Of a DNA stretch of 64,000 nt, positions 54,944 to 64,000 are shown one piece after another. Both the position numbers and the translations under genes were made by a program. Source of the DNA: an uncultured Pedobacter sp. (GTDB lineage Bacteria; Bacteroidota; Bacteroidia; Sphingobacteriales; Sphingobacteriaceae); assembly GCF_913776295.1 (NCBI RefSeq), contig NZ_CAJYOJ010000053.1:1-64000 (forward strand), written 5' to 3'. Under the pieces are notes generated by a model. The model was given only the letters and a program-made list of their open reading frames with translations. It was not told the origin of the DNA and made no database searches. The number at the start of each line of letters is the position of its first letter. Position 1 is the stretch's first letter.

Positions 54944-57397
54944 CTATTTGTTTAAGGTACCTACATTGATAATATCGGCAAAAACTCCGGCAGCCGTAAC
55001 TTCAGCACCGGCACCTGGTCCTTTTACCACCAACGGGCGGGTTTTGTAGCGGTCTGTAGTGAAAGAGATGATGTTGTCACTGCCCGATAGCATATAAAAA
55101 GGGTGATTGTCATCCACCATTTGCAGGCTGATTCCTACCTGACCGTTTTCCAGTTTGCCGATGTAACGTAAAACTTTTCCCTCACTGGCTGCCGTATTTT
55201 TTAAATTTTCGAAGTAAGCAGTGTTGGCTTGTAATTCTGAATAAAAATCTTCAACAGATGCTGCATTTAAGCAGGCATCAGGTAAAATATTGTCGATTTT
55301 CACATCACTGGCTTCCAAAGGATAACCAGCATCTCGGGCGAGGATCAGCATCTTACGCATAAAATCTTTTCCATTTAAGTCGTCGCGGGGATCAGGTTCA
55401 GTATAGCCCAATTCCTGTGCTTCTTTTACTGTTTCGTAAAAGCCGGCATCGCCTTTAAAGTTATTGAAGATATAAGAAATCGTTCCTGATAAAATGGCTT
55501 CAATCCGTGCTACCTTATCGCCACTCATCATCAGCTCGCGCAGGGTGCGGATAATTGGTAAGCCCGCGCCAACATTGGTTTCGTAATAAAAATCAACACC
55601 AAATTTACGGGCAGTATCTTTGAATGATTTGTACTGTGCATAATCAGCTGAGTTTCCCTTTTTATTACAGGTTACCACCGAAATACTGCTTTCGAATATA
55701 CCCTGATAAAATTCGATTGGCTGTTCGGCGGCCGTATTATCTACGAAAACACAGTTGGGTAAGTTTAAAGCTTTCATTTTGGCAACAAAGCCGGCTAAAT
55801 CTGCTTGTTCACCATCGGTATTCAATTCTGTTTCCCAATTTTCTAAAGAAAGTCCGTCGGCATTGAAGATCATTTTACGTGTATTACTGATACCTGTTAC
55901 TTTCACCTGGAGATCGTTATTGGCTGCGAGAAAAGGCATCTGCTCTCTTAACTGTTTAAATAAAGTTTTGCCGATGTTTCCGGTGCCCAAACAGAAAACG
56001 TTCAATGTTCTTTTCAGGTCAGTAAAAAAAGCATCATGCACTGCATTTACGGCTTTTGATAAATCAGCTGCACTGATAATTACCGAGATGTTGTATTCTG
56101 AAGAACCTTGGGCGATTGCTCTTACGTTGATACCATTACGGCCTAATGCGCTGAACAAACGTCCGCTCATGCCTGGAGTGCGTTTCATGTTTTCGCCAAC
56201 AATGGCCAAAACGGCAAGGTTATTTTCAACTTCCGGCAGTTCCAGTTTTTTAGCATCCAGTTCCAGCTCGAATTCTTTTTTGATTAACCAAATGGCCTGT
56301 GAAGCATCTGTTGGTTTTACAGCGAAAGTAATGCTGTGTTCTGATGAAGATTGTGTAATTAATACCACATTGATCTGTTCGCGCGAAAGCAGTGAGAATA
56401 ACCTTCCGCTAAAGCCTGCTTTACCCACCATACCACTTCCGGTAAGGTTGATAATACTGATATGATCAATAGAAGAAATTCCTTTGATGGGCAAATTTGA
56501 TGTTTTTACATCGCTTTTGATATAGGTGCCCGCGAAATCAGGCTCGAAAGTGTTTTTAATCACAATCGGAATCTTTTTCATGAAAGCAGGTATCATGGTT
56601 GGCGGGTAAATCACTTTCGCCCCGAAATAACTCAGTTCCATTGCTTCGGTATAGCTCAGTTCAGGCAGGGAGAAGGCTTTCTTCACCATACGCGGATCGG
56701 CGGTCATCATGCCGTTTACATCCGTCCATATTTCTATTTCTTCGGCATTTAATGCCGCACCCCAAACCGCCGCGGTATAATCAGAACCACCACGGCCCAG
56801 GGTAGTCACTCTGCCGGTGGCATTGCTGGCGATAAAACCAGTTACAAAAAGTACCTTATCTTTATTTTCCTGATAAAAATTGTTGATCAGTAGCTCGGTC
56901 AGTTCAGTATCAACCTTAGCTTGTCCAAAATTGCTGTCGGTTTTGATCAGGTCAGATCCATTCACATAAAGCGCATCACCAATGTTTTGCGAAGCAATAT
57001 GGCTGATCATAAAGGTAGAACAGCGTTCGCCATAACTCAAAATCTGATCTTTTGTCTGTAAACTTAATTCACGCAGATTGTTTACGGCCTGTAGCAGGTC
57101 GTCTAACTCGTTAAAAAAGATTTTTAAGCGGGTAAACACAGGGTTTTGTGCTGCCGCAGGCAAAAGCGCACGGATGACAGCAAAGTGTCTGGCCTCAATT
57201 TCCTTTAAATGTGCGTTATAATCTTCACCCCGTTCAGCCATTTCGGCCATGTCGGTAAGCAAATTGGTTACACCACTCATTGCCGATAATACAACTACCG
57301 GACTATTTTTCTGTTTTTCTTCGCCAACCAGGAGTAAAAGCGTTTTAATGTTCTCGGCCGAACCTACGGATGTGCCGCCGAATTTGAGTACTTTCAT
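54944..57397 (-). CDS. thrA: Bifunctional aspartate kinase / homoserine dehydrogenase
   Basis: 817 residues. The kinase (1-300) starts KFGGTSVGSAENI, then regulatory ACT domains (about 310-460; SGMVGKAGFSGRLFSLL, MKRTPGMSGRLFSAL) and the homoserine dehydrogenase (about 465-817, VFCLGTGNIGKTLF, LSGTISYIFNNF). This is the fusion of E. coli ThrA type. It opens the thr operon and is preceded by an attenuator. Confidence 0.97.
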   Translation of the reverse strand: MKVLKFGGTSVGSAENIKTLLLLVGEEKQKNSPVVVLSAMSGVTNLLTDMAEMAERGEDYNAHLKEIEARHFAVIRALLPAAAQNPVFTRLKIFFNELDDLLQAVNNLRELSLQTKDQILSYGERCSTFMISHIASQNIGDALYVNGSDLIKTDSNFGQAKVDTELTELLINNFYQENKDKVLFVTGFIASNATGRVTTLGRGGSDYTAAVWGAALNAEEIEIWTDVNGMMTADPRMVKKAFSLPELSYTEAMELSYFGAKVIYPPTMIPAFMKKIPIVIKNTFEPDFAGTYIKSDVKTSNLPIKGISSIDHISIINLTGSGMVGKAGFSGRLFSLLSREQINVVLITQSSSEHSITFAVKPTDASQAIWLIKKEFELELDAKKLELPEVENNLAVLAIVGENMKRTPGMSGRLFSALGRNGINVRAIAQGSSEYNISVIISAADLSKAVNAVHDAFFTDLKRTLNVFCLGTGNIGKTLFKQLREQMPFLAANNDLQVKVTGISNTRKMIFNADGLSLENWETELNTDGEQADLAGFVAKMKALNLPNCVFVDNTAAEQPIEFYQGIFESSISVVTCNKKGNSADYAQYKSFKDTARKFGVDFYYETNVGAGLPIIRTLRELMMSGDKVARIEAILSGTISYIFNNFKGDAGFYETVKEAQELGYTEPDPRDDLNGKDFMRKMLILARDAGYPLEASDVKIDNILPDACLNAASVEDFYSELQANTAYFENLKNTAASEGKVLRYIGKLENGQVGISLQMVDDNHPFYMLSGSDNIISFTTDRYKTRPLVVKGPGAGAEVTAAGVFADIINVGTLNK

Positions 57398-57481
57398 TGT
57401 TTATATGAGGTTTAACTGTCTGTTGCTGCATTCAACTTTGGTTTGAAATGCCCGTTTGTGCAGGTTCATTCAGCATGGGTT

Positions 57482-57517
57482 AAAAAAAAAGCGTCCCGAT
57501 CTTCATCGGGACGCTTT
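57482..57517 (-). terminator. thr operon attenuator terminator
   Basis: GCGTCCCGAT pairs with ATCGGGACGC (10 bp, loop GAAG on the minus strand), followed by nine T. It is 35 nt after the leader peptide stop and 85 nt before thrA. The 5' arm GTCCCG can instead pair with CGGGGC at the end of the leader peptide (57553-57558), which would be the antiterminator. Confidence 0.93.
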
Positions 57518-57549
57518 CTGTGTTTTATGTTTTTTCAATTTATAACAAA

Positions 57550-57615
57550 TTAGCCCCGCTGGTTTATACCGGTGGTAATAATAATCGTTGTAATAATTGA
57601 AGTATTAAAATTCAT
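57550..57615 (-). CDS. thrL: thr operon leader peptide
   Basis: 21 residues with TSIITTIIITTGI in the middle: 5 Thr and 6 Ile. It is followed by a terminator before thrA. As in E. coli thrL, a ribosome slowed at Thr/Ile codons would free the CGG-GGC codons (57553-57558) to pair with the terminator's 5' arm and allow read-through. A longer frame reads back to 57759, but the natural start is the ATG at 57615. Confidence 0.88.
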   Translation of the reverse strand: MNFNTSIITTIIITTGINQRG

Positions 57616-58305
57616 CTTGTCTTTGTGTACTTTGTACACCGTAAAGTAGAAGATTATTTTTTTAAAATGCAAATGTTTTTTGATTTTTATTTCCAAATTG
57701 CTATTAAAACGTTTAAGCAAATGAAATAGCTGTATTTTTTGAACCTGAAACCAAATCATTCCACTATGAACAGTGCCTGCAGGACGAGCAGGTTTGATTT
57801 GTGTTTTTTTGAAAAGATGCTTCAGCAGCTTTTTGGATAGGGCAGCCCTGCTTACCGCTATAGTCCCGATGTCAGTGCTGTTTTATTGTTTTTGCAATTG
57901 GGAGCTGCCGCTTTTATCAGGTTTAGTTCATGCGGGCTGGTGCTGCTATTTAAGCGGCTTGCCTTTACAGCGTTGATTGTTTTCTCCTTCGGAGCGTCTG
58001 CTCCGATTTTTTCGGAGTCGTTCGTAGTTTAGGTGATCAATTGATGTTGAATCGAAAAAGCATAAGTTCTTCAACTCATGATAAGTGTGTATAACCATGA
58101 AAACTTAAACGTACTAAAACCTTTTATCAGATTTTACTTAGTGTATATTTTTAATTTTTTTAAGGTTTAAAAATATGTGTTAATTAGTTTTAAATCAGAT
58201 GATTAAATCATAGTGTATTTGCTACAATATGTAAAAAATACGTTTTAAAACTCGTTTTTGTATGTAATAAGTCTTTACCTTTGCCTCACTAACTAACTTA
58301 TTGTT
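57616..58305. other. Intergenic region between thrL and pckA
   Basis: About 690 nt. The middle (57760-57980) is less AT-rich and reads GATAGGGCAGCCCTGCTTAC on the plus strand; it may be a dispersed repeat. A small ORF (57773-57976) has no support. A weak hairpin CGGAGC/GCTCCG with T-tract is at 57990-58012. The rest is AT-rich and carries the thr promoter and the pckA promoter. Confidence 0.5.
58257..58283 (+). promoter_or_regulatory. pckA promoter
   Basis: TTTG (58257-58260) and TACCTTTG (58276-58283), spaced 15 nt, which is shorter than the usual 17-23. The -7 box lies 23 nt before the ATG. Confidence 0.6.
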
Positions 58306-59901
58306 ATGAGCAAAAAGAAACTGCAAACGCCAGATTTAAGCTATTTGAATCTCGGTGATATTATTGCTGTAAAGTACCAATTATCTCCAGCGGAGTTAAT
58401 TGATGAGGCCTTATTAAATAAAGAAGGTACGTTGGCCACTTCAGGAGCACTTGCGGTTGATACCGGAAAGTTTACCGGGCGTTCTCCTAAAGATCGTTTT
58501 ATTGTATGCGACGACATCACCGAAGATCAGGTGTGGTGGGGCGATGTTAACATCAAAATTTCTCCTGAAAAATTCGATCAGTTATTTTATAAGCTAACCA
58601 ATTACCTTAAAGACAAGAAAATCTATGTCCGTGATTCTTCTGCCTGTGCCCATACGGAATATTCCATATCCATTAGGGTAATTACCGAAACAGCTTATCA
58701 GAATCTTTTTGCCCATCATTTGTTTATTCGTCCGGATGAAGATCATTTAGAGGTAACACCAGCGTGGACCATCCTTGCGGCACCAGGCTTCTTTGCCGAT
58801 CCGGCACTAGATGGAACCAGGCAGGAAAATTTTTCCATCATCAATTTTACCAAAAAAATGATTTTGATTGGCGGAACCGGTTATACAGGTGAAATAAAAA
58901 AAGGAATTTTTTCTGTCCTAAATTTTATTTTACCCGTATATCATAATACCTTATCCATGCACTGCTCGGCCAATAGGGGTAAAAATGGCGATACAGCTAT
59001 ATTCTTCGGTTTATCGGGAACAGGAAAAACCACGCTTTCCGCCGATCCCGAAAGAGAGCTGATTGGCGATGATGAACATGGTTGGGGCGAAGATTCGGTA
59101 TTTAACTTTGAAGGCGGTTGCTATGCCAAATGTGTGGATTTAACCGAAGAGAAAGAACCCCAGATATTTAGAGCAGTCAGATTTGGGGCATTATTGGAGA
59201 ATGTTAATTTTTTTCCGGGTACACAGGAGGTTGATTATCGTAACATCAGTAAAACGGAGAATACCCGTGTAGCCTATCCGATAGATTACATTGACAATGC
59301 GATCTTACCCTCAATAGGAGCCATTCCCAAAAATATTTTTTTCTTAACTGCAGATGCGTTTGGCGTTTTGCCTCCCATTTCAAAGTTAAATGTAGAGCAG
59401 GCCATGTTTCACTTCATGAGCGGTTATACCGCAAAGGTTGCCGGAACCGAAACTGGGGTAACAGAGCCACAATTAACTTTTTCCGCTTGCTTTGGTAAGG
59501 CCTTTTTACCGCTGCATCCGTCAAAATATGCCGCGTTATTAGGCAAAAAGATGGGGCAACACCAGGTAAATGTGTGGCTAGTGAATACCGGTTGGAGTGG
59601 AGGGCCTTACGGTGTGGGTAAAAGGATGAAACTGAACTACACCAGAGCAATGATTGCTGCAGCCTTAAATGGCGGTTTAGATCACAATAGATATAAGCAG
59701 CACCACGTGTTTAAATTGATGATGCCATTAAGCTGTCCCGGGGTGCCAGACGAAATTTTAGATCCTGCGAAAACATGGAACAACCAGGAAGAATACTTTT
59801 TAAAAGCCTATGAACTCTCCAATGCTTTTACGGAGAATTTCAGGCAATTTGAACTGACAAAAGTGCCAAAAAGCAGACACACGGCGTTAAAATTATGTTA
59901 A
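58306..59901 (+). CDS. pckA: Phosphoenolpyruvate carboxykinase (ATP)
   Basis: 531 residues. The kinase loop is GLSGTGKTTLSADPERELIGDDEHGW, with TGRSPKDRF for oxaloacetate and AYPIDYIDNAILPS. It converts oxaloacetate and ATP to PEP and CO2 in gluconeogenesis. It is monocistronic, with a terminator at 59974. Confidence 0.97.
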   Translation: MSKKKLQTPDLSYLNLGDIIAVKYQLSPAELIDEALLNKEGTLATSGALAVDTGKFTGRSPKDRFIVCDDITEDQVWWGDVNIKISPEKFDQLFYKLTNYLKDKKIYVRDSSACAHTEYSISIRVITETAYQNLFAHHLFIRPDEDHLEVTPAWTILAAPGFFADPALDGTRQENFSIINFTKKMILIGGTGYTGEIKKGIFSVLNFILPVYHNTLSMHCSANRGKNGDTAIFFGLSGTGKTTLSADPERELIGDDEHGWGEDSVFNFEGGCYAKCVDLTEEKEPQIFRAVRFGALLENVNFFPGTQEVDYRNISKTENTRVAYPIDYIDNAILPSIGAIPKNIFFLTADAFGVLPPISKLNVEQAMFHFMSGYTAKVAGTETGVTEPQLTFSACFGKAFLPLHPSKYAALLGKKMGQHQVNVWLVNTGWSGGPYGVGKRMKLNYTRAMIAAALNGGLDHNRYKQHHVFKLMMPLSCPGVPDEILDPAKTWNNQEEYFLKAYELSNAFTENFRQFELTKVPKSRHTALKLC

Positions 59902-59973
59902 ATGTGCTTTAAAATGCATTTTTTGAACGAAAAATTTGCAATTCGATTTTTTTTTAGTTTTTATTGTGAAAGA

Positions 59974-59999
59974 ATTGCCTCGGCTGGGGCAATTTTTTT
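59974..59999 (+). terminator. Terminator of pckA
   Basis: ATTGCC pairs with GGCAAT (59974-59979/59988-59993), followed by seven T. Confidence 0.85.
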
Positions 60000-60068
60000 G
60001 TTATACACCCGTAGTGATTACCGGAACAAAATTCTAAGTAACGATTTAATTGCTGATTGATTTATTAA

Positions 60069-60098
60069 TTTGTAATTTAAAATCAATTTATAAATTTG
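60069..60098 (+). promoter_or_regulatory. exbB operon promoter
   Basis: TTTG (60069-60072), 18 nt, then TAAATTTG (60091-60098): a near-consensus promoter about 100 nt upstream of exbB. Confidence 0.78.
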
Positions 60099-60198
60099 TT
60101 TTTCGCAACAATTTCGGATATGAAACGTTGAGTGTAGTACAAAAAGAACAAACAGCTAAAATTAAAAACAAGAACTAAAACTAAAAATTCAAAAAAAA

Positions 60199-61029
60199 AT
60201 GGCAAACGCACCAAAACCAGCAACTGTTAAAAAAGAGAGCTCTTCTAGTGCTTCAAATGTTTTCGCAACATTAGTTATTCCTATTTGTATCATTATCGGA
60301 TTCGTGATTTGGAAATATGTATTGGGAGATCCGTCGAACTTCATCGATAACAACAACGAAAACTTACCATTACCAAACAACTATCCAGGTACAGCTTACA
60401 AAGGAGGTCCTATTGTTGCCGTTTTGATCGGTTTATTATTAACTACAATCGTTTTCTCTATCGAGCGTTTAATTGTTATTGGTAAAGCTAGTGGTAAATC
60501 AAGCTTAGATTCTTTCATCATTAAAGTAAAAGGTTTATTAAACGCAGGTAATATCGAAGCAGCTAAAGCTGAATGTGATAAACAACAAGGTTCAGTTGCT
60601 AACGTAATTAAATCTGGTTTGAAAAAATATAGCGAAGTTGAAGCGGATACTAATATGGATGTTGAGCAATCTATCGTTGCCATCCAAAAAGAAGTTGAAG
60701 AAGCTACTGCTTTAGAAATGCCAATGTTAGAGCAAAACTTAACTATCATTGCTACTTTGGTATCAATCGGTACTTTGATCGGTTTATTGGGTACGGTAAC
60801 AGGTATGATCCGTGCATTCGCCGGTTTAGCTAACTCTGGCGCTCCGGATCAGGCAGCATTAGCGGTAGGTATCTCTGAGGCTTTGATCAATACCATGACA
60901 GGTATCTCGGTATCAACTTTGGCGATCATCATGTACAACATCTTAACATCTAAAATTGATAAGTTAACTTACGCAATCGATGAGGCTGGTTTCAGCATCG
61001 TTCAAACATACGCTAGTTCGCATAAATAA
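60199..61029 (+). CDS. exbB: ExbB/TolQ-family proton channel
   Basis: 276 residues. Three helices lie near 27-42 (VIPICIIIGFVIW), 73-90 (IVAVLIGLLLTTIVFSIERLI) and 175-205 (LTIIATLVSIGTLIGLLGTVTGMIRAF), with another at about 235-255. The LLGTVTGMI motif is the conserved pore region. It powers TonB together with the two ExbD proteins that follow. Confidence 0.95.
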   Translation: MANAPKPATVKKESSSSASNVFATLVIPICIIIGFVIWKYVLGDPSNFIDNNNENLPLPNNYPGTAYKGGPIVAVLIGLLLTTIVFSIERLIVIGKASGKSSLDSFIIKVKGLLNAGNIEAAKAECDKQQGSVANVIKSGLKKYSEVEADTNMDVEQSIVAIQKEVEEATALEMPMLEQNLTIIATLVSIGTLIGLLGTVTGMIRAFAGLANSGAPDQAALAVGISEALINTMTGISVSTLAIIMYNILTSKIDKLTYAIDEAGFSIVQTYASSHK

Positions 61030-61107
61030 GAATTTTGAAAAAATTTTTACCGGCTTTATGGAAAACCGGAAAAAAGATCATCATTATTAAAACTAGTAAA
61101 AAAAATT

Positions 61108-61725
61108 ATGCCTAGAATTAAAGTAAAAAGGACAAGTACAGTAACAGACATGACCGCAATGTGCGATGTGGCGGCATTGTTACTGACGTTCTTCATTTTA
61201 ACTGCTACGGCAAGACAACCAGAACCCCTAGCTGTTTCTACCCCTTCATCTACATATGAGTTTAAGGTGCCGGTAGAAAACAATGCAATATTAACCATTG
61301 GCCAGGGAAAAGTTTTCTTTGAAGTAGCAGGACCGAAAGTGAGAGAAAAAACATTGCAGTTGATGGGTGAGCAATATGGCGTGAAATTCACACCAGAAGA
61401 AACAGTTAGATTCTCAGGAATCGGAAGTTTCGGTGTTCCTATTCAAAGCTTGAAGCAGTTAATTGCGATGAATGCGGGCGATCGTATGAAACCAGGTATT
61501 CAGCCAGGTATCCCTACTGATTCAACCGACAACCAACTGAATGCTTGGGTGCTGAACGCACGTAAGGCTACAAAAGAGATCAACAATCAGGATATGCGGA
61601 TCAGTATCAAAGGTGATGCTAAAGAAGAGTATCCGGTTGTGAAAAAGGTTATTGATGTACTTCAGAAACAGAGTGTAAACAAATTTTTGTTGGTAACTAA
61701 CTCTGAAGCTAAAAAGAAGAAATAA
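61108..61725 (+). CDS. exbD: ExbD/TolR-family protein (first copy)
   Basis: 205 residues. One N-terminal helix with DMTAMCDVAALLLTFFILT; the Asp of DVAALL is the proton-binding residue. The long periplasmic part (about 50-205) is larger than in E. coli ExbD. It is followed at 3 nt by a second ExbD. Confidence 0.93.
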   Translation: MPRIKVKRTSTVTDMTAMCDVAALLLTFFILTATARQPEPLAVSTPSSTYEFKVPVENNAILTIGQGKVFFEVAGPKVREKTLQLMGEQYGVKFTPEETVRFSGIGSFGVPIQSLKQLIAMNAGDRMKPGIQPGIPTDSTDNQLNAWVLNARKATKEINNQDMRISIKGDAKEEYPVVKKVIDVLQKQSVNKFLLVTNSEAKKKK

Positions 61726-61728
61726 GAA

Positions 61729-62235
61729 ATGGCAGAATTAAACACGGGCGGGAAGAAAGCCACGCCAAGGGTTGATATGACCCCAATGGTGGATCTAATG
61801 TTTCTTTTGGTAACTTTCTTTATCTTAACAACAGTAATCTCTACGCCCCAAGCGATGGATATTGCAAAGCCGGATAAAAACGAGAAGTTACCTGAAAATA
61901 GATTAGAGCTGAAAGCAAGTAAAACGATGACCATTTTATTGGGTAAAAACAATAAGGTAGCATGGTACATGGGAGTAGCTGGAGAAAGCGCACCAACAAT
62001 CGAATCAGCTTCACAGATCGAAGATGCTATTGTTAAAAACAGAAAAGTAGCTGATGCTTCTGGTGTTGCAGGCGACTTCGTTGTCCTGGTAAAACCAACA
62101 TCGGGTTCTACCTTTCAGAACTTTGTTGATATTATGGATGAGTTGGAAATCCTCAAGGTAAAAGTTCGTCAGATCGATGATGATAATATCATGCCTATTG
62201 AGAAACAGTTCATGAAAGAGCAAGGAATTTTATAA
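61729..62235 (+). CDS. exbD: ExbD/TolR-family protein (second copy)
   Basis: 168 residues with DMTPMVDLMFLLVTFFILTT (proton-binding Asp in VDLMFL) and a shorter periplasmic domain. Two different ExbD genes in a row are typical of Bacteroidota TonB operons and may form mixed complexes. Confidence 0.94.
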   Translation: MAELNTGGKKATPRVDMTPMVDLMFLLVTFFILTTVISTPQAMDIAKPDKNEKLPENRLELKASKTMTILLGKNNKVAWYMGVAGESAPTIESASQIEDAIVKNRKVADASGVAGDFVVLVKPTSGSTFQNFVDIMDELEILKVKVRQIDDDNIMPIEKQFMKEQGIL

Positions 62236-62253
62236 TCAAATAAAACCAATTTT

Positions 62254-63072
62254 ATGTCGAAGTTAGATATATTCAGAAAAGAATGGCTTGAAGTGGTTTT
62301 TGAAGATAAAAACAAAAGCTATGGTGCGTACCAATTGCGTAAAACCAATGGTGCTAACACTACAAGAGCCTTAATTATTGGATCTATTATCTTCCTTATT
62401 TTATTTTTCTCTCCAAAGATCTATAGCCTGATTAAGGGCTCCATGGATCAGCCGGAAGAACAGGTAAAAGCACAGGAAGTGATTTTAGCTCCACCACCAC
62501 CGGTAAACCCGGAAACACCTCCACCGCCACCGGTAGAGCCACCGCCACCAAAGGTTGACCAGGTGAAAATGCCACCTCCAATTGTAAAACCTGATATTGA
62601 GGTTCGTGATGAACCACCTACAGTTGAAAAGTTGAAGGAAGCTGATCCAGGTCAGAGAGATATCAAAGGCGATCCGACTGCCGATATCGTGATCAACGAG
62701 CCGGTAGGTGAAGGACCAAAAAGAGAAGCTGCTGTTGCGGTTGATGACAATAAAGTTTATGACTTTGTGAGTATCGAGAAACAGCCAGAATTTCCGGGAG
62801 GTATCTCTAAATTTTATGCCTACCTGGGTAGAGCAATAAAATACCCTCCAATGGCGCAAGAAAACAACGTTCAGGGTAAAGTATTTTTATCTTTCGTTGT
62901 GGAAAAAGATGGTAAACTAACTGATATCACAGTTACCCGTGGTTTGGGTAGCGGAACTGATGAGGAGGCCATCCGCGTATTGAAAGCGAGTCCGCGCTGG
63001 AACCCAGGTATCCAGAATGGTAAGCCGGTAAGGGTAAAATATAACATCAACGTTAACTTTACATTGAACTAA
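62254..63072 (+). CDS. tonB: Energy transducer TonB
   Basis: 272 residues: one N-terminal helix (ALIIGSIIFLILFFSPKIYSL), a Pro-rich spacer (PPPPVNPETPPPPPVEPPPP, about 85-112) and the C-terminal TonB domain (about 180-272; FPGGISKFYAYLGRAIKYPP, GTDEEAIRVLKASPRWNPG, VRVKYNINVNFTL). It passes energy to TonB-dependent receptors such as the siderophore receptor at 24.8 kb. Confidence 0.97.
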   Translation: MSKLDIFRKEWLEVVFEDKNKSYGAYQLRKTNGANTTRALIIGSIIFLILFFSPKIYSLIKGSMDQPEEQVKAQEVILAPPPPVNPETPPPPPVEPPPPKVDQVKMPPPIVKPDIEVRDEPPTVEKLKEADPGQRDIKGDPTADIVINEPVGEGPKREAAVAVDDNKVYDFVSIEKQPEFPGGISKFYAYLGRAIKYPPMAQENNVQGKVFLSFVVEKDGKLTDITVTRGLGSGTDEEAIRVLKASPRWNPGIQNGKPVRVKYNINVNFTLN

Positions 63073-63078
63073 TCGTAA

Positions 63079-63306
63079 ATGTTAAATTTCGATATCTTTA
63101 AGCAAAAATCGCCTAAACAGCGGTTTTTGCTCATTTTAGGGCTAATCATGTTCATCTTTTATGTGATACTGGGTGTCGCATTTATATTTTATAAACCTAT
63201 TGCACTTCGGTTAAGTGCTATTCCGGAATGGGGGCGTATTACAATTGGTATCTTCCTCATTATTTATGCTTTTGTACGACTTTTAAGCCTAGGTAGGCGC
63301 GATTAA
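63079..63306 (+). CDS. Small two-helix membrane protein
   Basis: 75 residues with helices near 17-40 (LLILGLIMFIFYVILGVAFIF) and 50-68 (ITIGIFLIIYAFVRLLSL). It sits between tonB and a PstS-like lipoprotein gene with 6- and 7-nt gaps, so it belongs to the operon. No function is known to me. Confidence 0.75.
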   Translation: MLNFDIFKQKSPKQRFLLILGLIMFIFYVILGVAFIFYKPIALRLSAIPEWGRITIGIFLIIYAFVRLLSLGRRD

Positions 63307-63313
63307 TCATTTA

Positions 63314-64000
63314 ATGAAAAAAATCCTTTTAATATTTTGTGTACTGGCTTTATTCCTATCCTGCAAACGCAGGAATAAAGCAGTTGTGGTTAAAGAAACC
63401 AGAACAAGTGGCACATTAAAAATATTGGTTGATGAAAGTGTTGGGCCGATTGTTCAAAATCAGATCGATATCTTCAGTTTAGATTATCCGGATGCCAAAT
63501 TTCAGGCTACAGTTAAACCGGAAGAAAAATTATTGCCTGCATTCCTGAATGATAGCGTAAGGGTAATTGTTTTACCCAGATTATTAACCAAAGCAGAAGA
63601 AAAATATTACAATCAACGTCATATTAAAATCAATACTTCACGTTTTGCCATTGATGGAATCGCTTTAATAACCAATAAAGGCAATATTGACAGTACAATT
63701 ACCGTTAAAGAAGTAATTGACATCTTACAGGAGAAGAAATCGGACAAAAAATTGGTTTTTGATAACGCTTATTCAAGTACCTTTCAGTATTTTAAAGAGT
63801 TGGCTCATATCAGCCAATTTCCCGCTACAGGTGTTTACTCAAAAAATTCTAGCAAAGAAGTAATTAAATTTATTGCAGAAGATAAAAATTTTATTGGTAT
63901 TTTGGGCGTGAATTGGATCACGGACAAAGACGCAGAAATGAGCAAATACCTTTCTCAGGTAAAGATGTTGGGGGTGAAGAATGTGAAAGGTAAGGTAGGA
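63314..64000 (+). CDS. PstS-like substrate-binding lipoprotein (cut by window edge)
   Basis: At least 229 residues, running off the right edge. The lipoprotein signal is ALFLSC (Cys17). SGTLKILVDESVGPIVQNQ opens a periplasmic binding fold like PstS phosphate-binding proteins, followed by VFDNAYSSTFQYF and FIGILGVNWITD. It is 7 nt after the small membrane protein, in the TonB operon. The ligand is not certain. Confidence 0.8.
   Translation, partial: MKKILLIFCVLALFLSCKRRNKAVVVKETRTSGTLKILVDESVGPIVQNQIDIFSLDYPDAKFQATVKPEEKLLPAFLNDSVRVIVLPRLLTKAEEKYYNQRHIKINTSRFAIDGIALITNKGNIDSTITVKEVIDILQEKKSDKKLVFDNAYSSTFQYFKELAHISQFPATGVYSKNSSKEVIKFIAEDKNFIGILGVNWITDKDAEMSKYLSQVKMLGVKNVKGKVG

Noticed and set aside
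57773..57976. Plus-strand ORF of 67 codons between thrL and pckA
   Set aside because: Short, no recognisable motif, in a region with repeat-like composition; not supported as a gene.

Overview
The window is a chromosomal segment of a Bacteroidota bacterium, most likely a Pedobacter or close Sphingobacteriaceae relative. The basis is Bacteroidota-type promoters (TTTG-N19/20-TAnnTTTG), GLPGLI/outer-membrane-protein pairs, FecR/ECF-sigma remnants, a LytS/LytTR two-component pair, ExbB-ExbD-ExbD-TonB, a B1 metallo-beta-lactamase, and an AT-rich base composition. No database search was run. Family calls come from motifs read in the translations.

Layout. 0-4.3 kb: small basic proteins, an HxlR regulator, a CDGSH protein, a GNAT enzyme, and a decayed ECF-sigma/FecR pair that each carry one in-frame TAA; the FecR is also fused to a protease tail. 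4.5-8.4 kb: GLPGLI protein plus large outer-membrane protein, with a small secreted protein upstream. 8.8-15.5 kb: lipoprotein-type sensor kinase and LytTR regulator, then a DUF3857/transglutaminase protein. 16.3-20.5 kb: a tightly coupled four-gene cluster (helical heme-oxygenase-like protein, permuted ATP-grasp enzyme, GT2 glycosyltransferase, PaaK-like adenylating enzyme) that looks like an undescribed small-molecule pathway. 21.2-23.5 kb: a solitary protein with a GTA-type TIM barrel split by a lectin-like insertion. 23.6-27.2 kb: siderophore receptor plus PepSY protein. 27.55-31.63 kb: a small island bounded by a 20-bp repeat of the tRNA-Glu 3' end. It holds a lipoprotein with a Tae4-like amidase domain, a coupled candidate immunity lipoprotein, an XRE regulator and an integrase Arm-domain protein.

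31.6-36.7 kb: two copies of a tRNA-fMet/tRNA-Glu unit flanking an unknown gene, then era, der and a GNAT enzyme. 36.9-44.8 kb: metallo-beta-lactamase, acetyltransferase, short-chain dehydrogenase, histidine decarboxylase, S41 protease, murQ, a DUF4160/DUF2442 pair with a -1 frameshift in the first, and a Bax-inhibitor-like protein. 44.9-49.8 kb: SAM-I riboswitch, metH and metF. 50-52.6 kb: small exported proteins and a RAYT transposase inside a REP array. 52.6-57.6 kb: thrA-thrB-thrC preceded by a Thr/Ile-rich leader peptide and a terminator (classical attenuation). 58.3-64 kb: pckA, then exbB-exbD-exbD-tonB, a small membrane protein and a PstS-like lipoprotein cut by the window edge.

The strongest leads are the Tae4-like lipoprotein/immunity island, the four-gene cluster, the split TIM-barrel protein, the thr attenuator, and a recurring class of self-complementary low-complexity spacers, one of which lies in frame inside metH.
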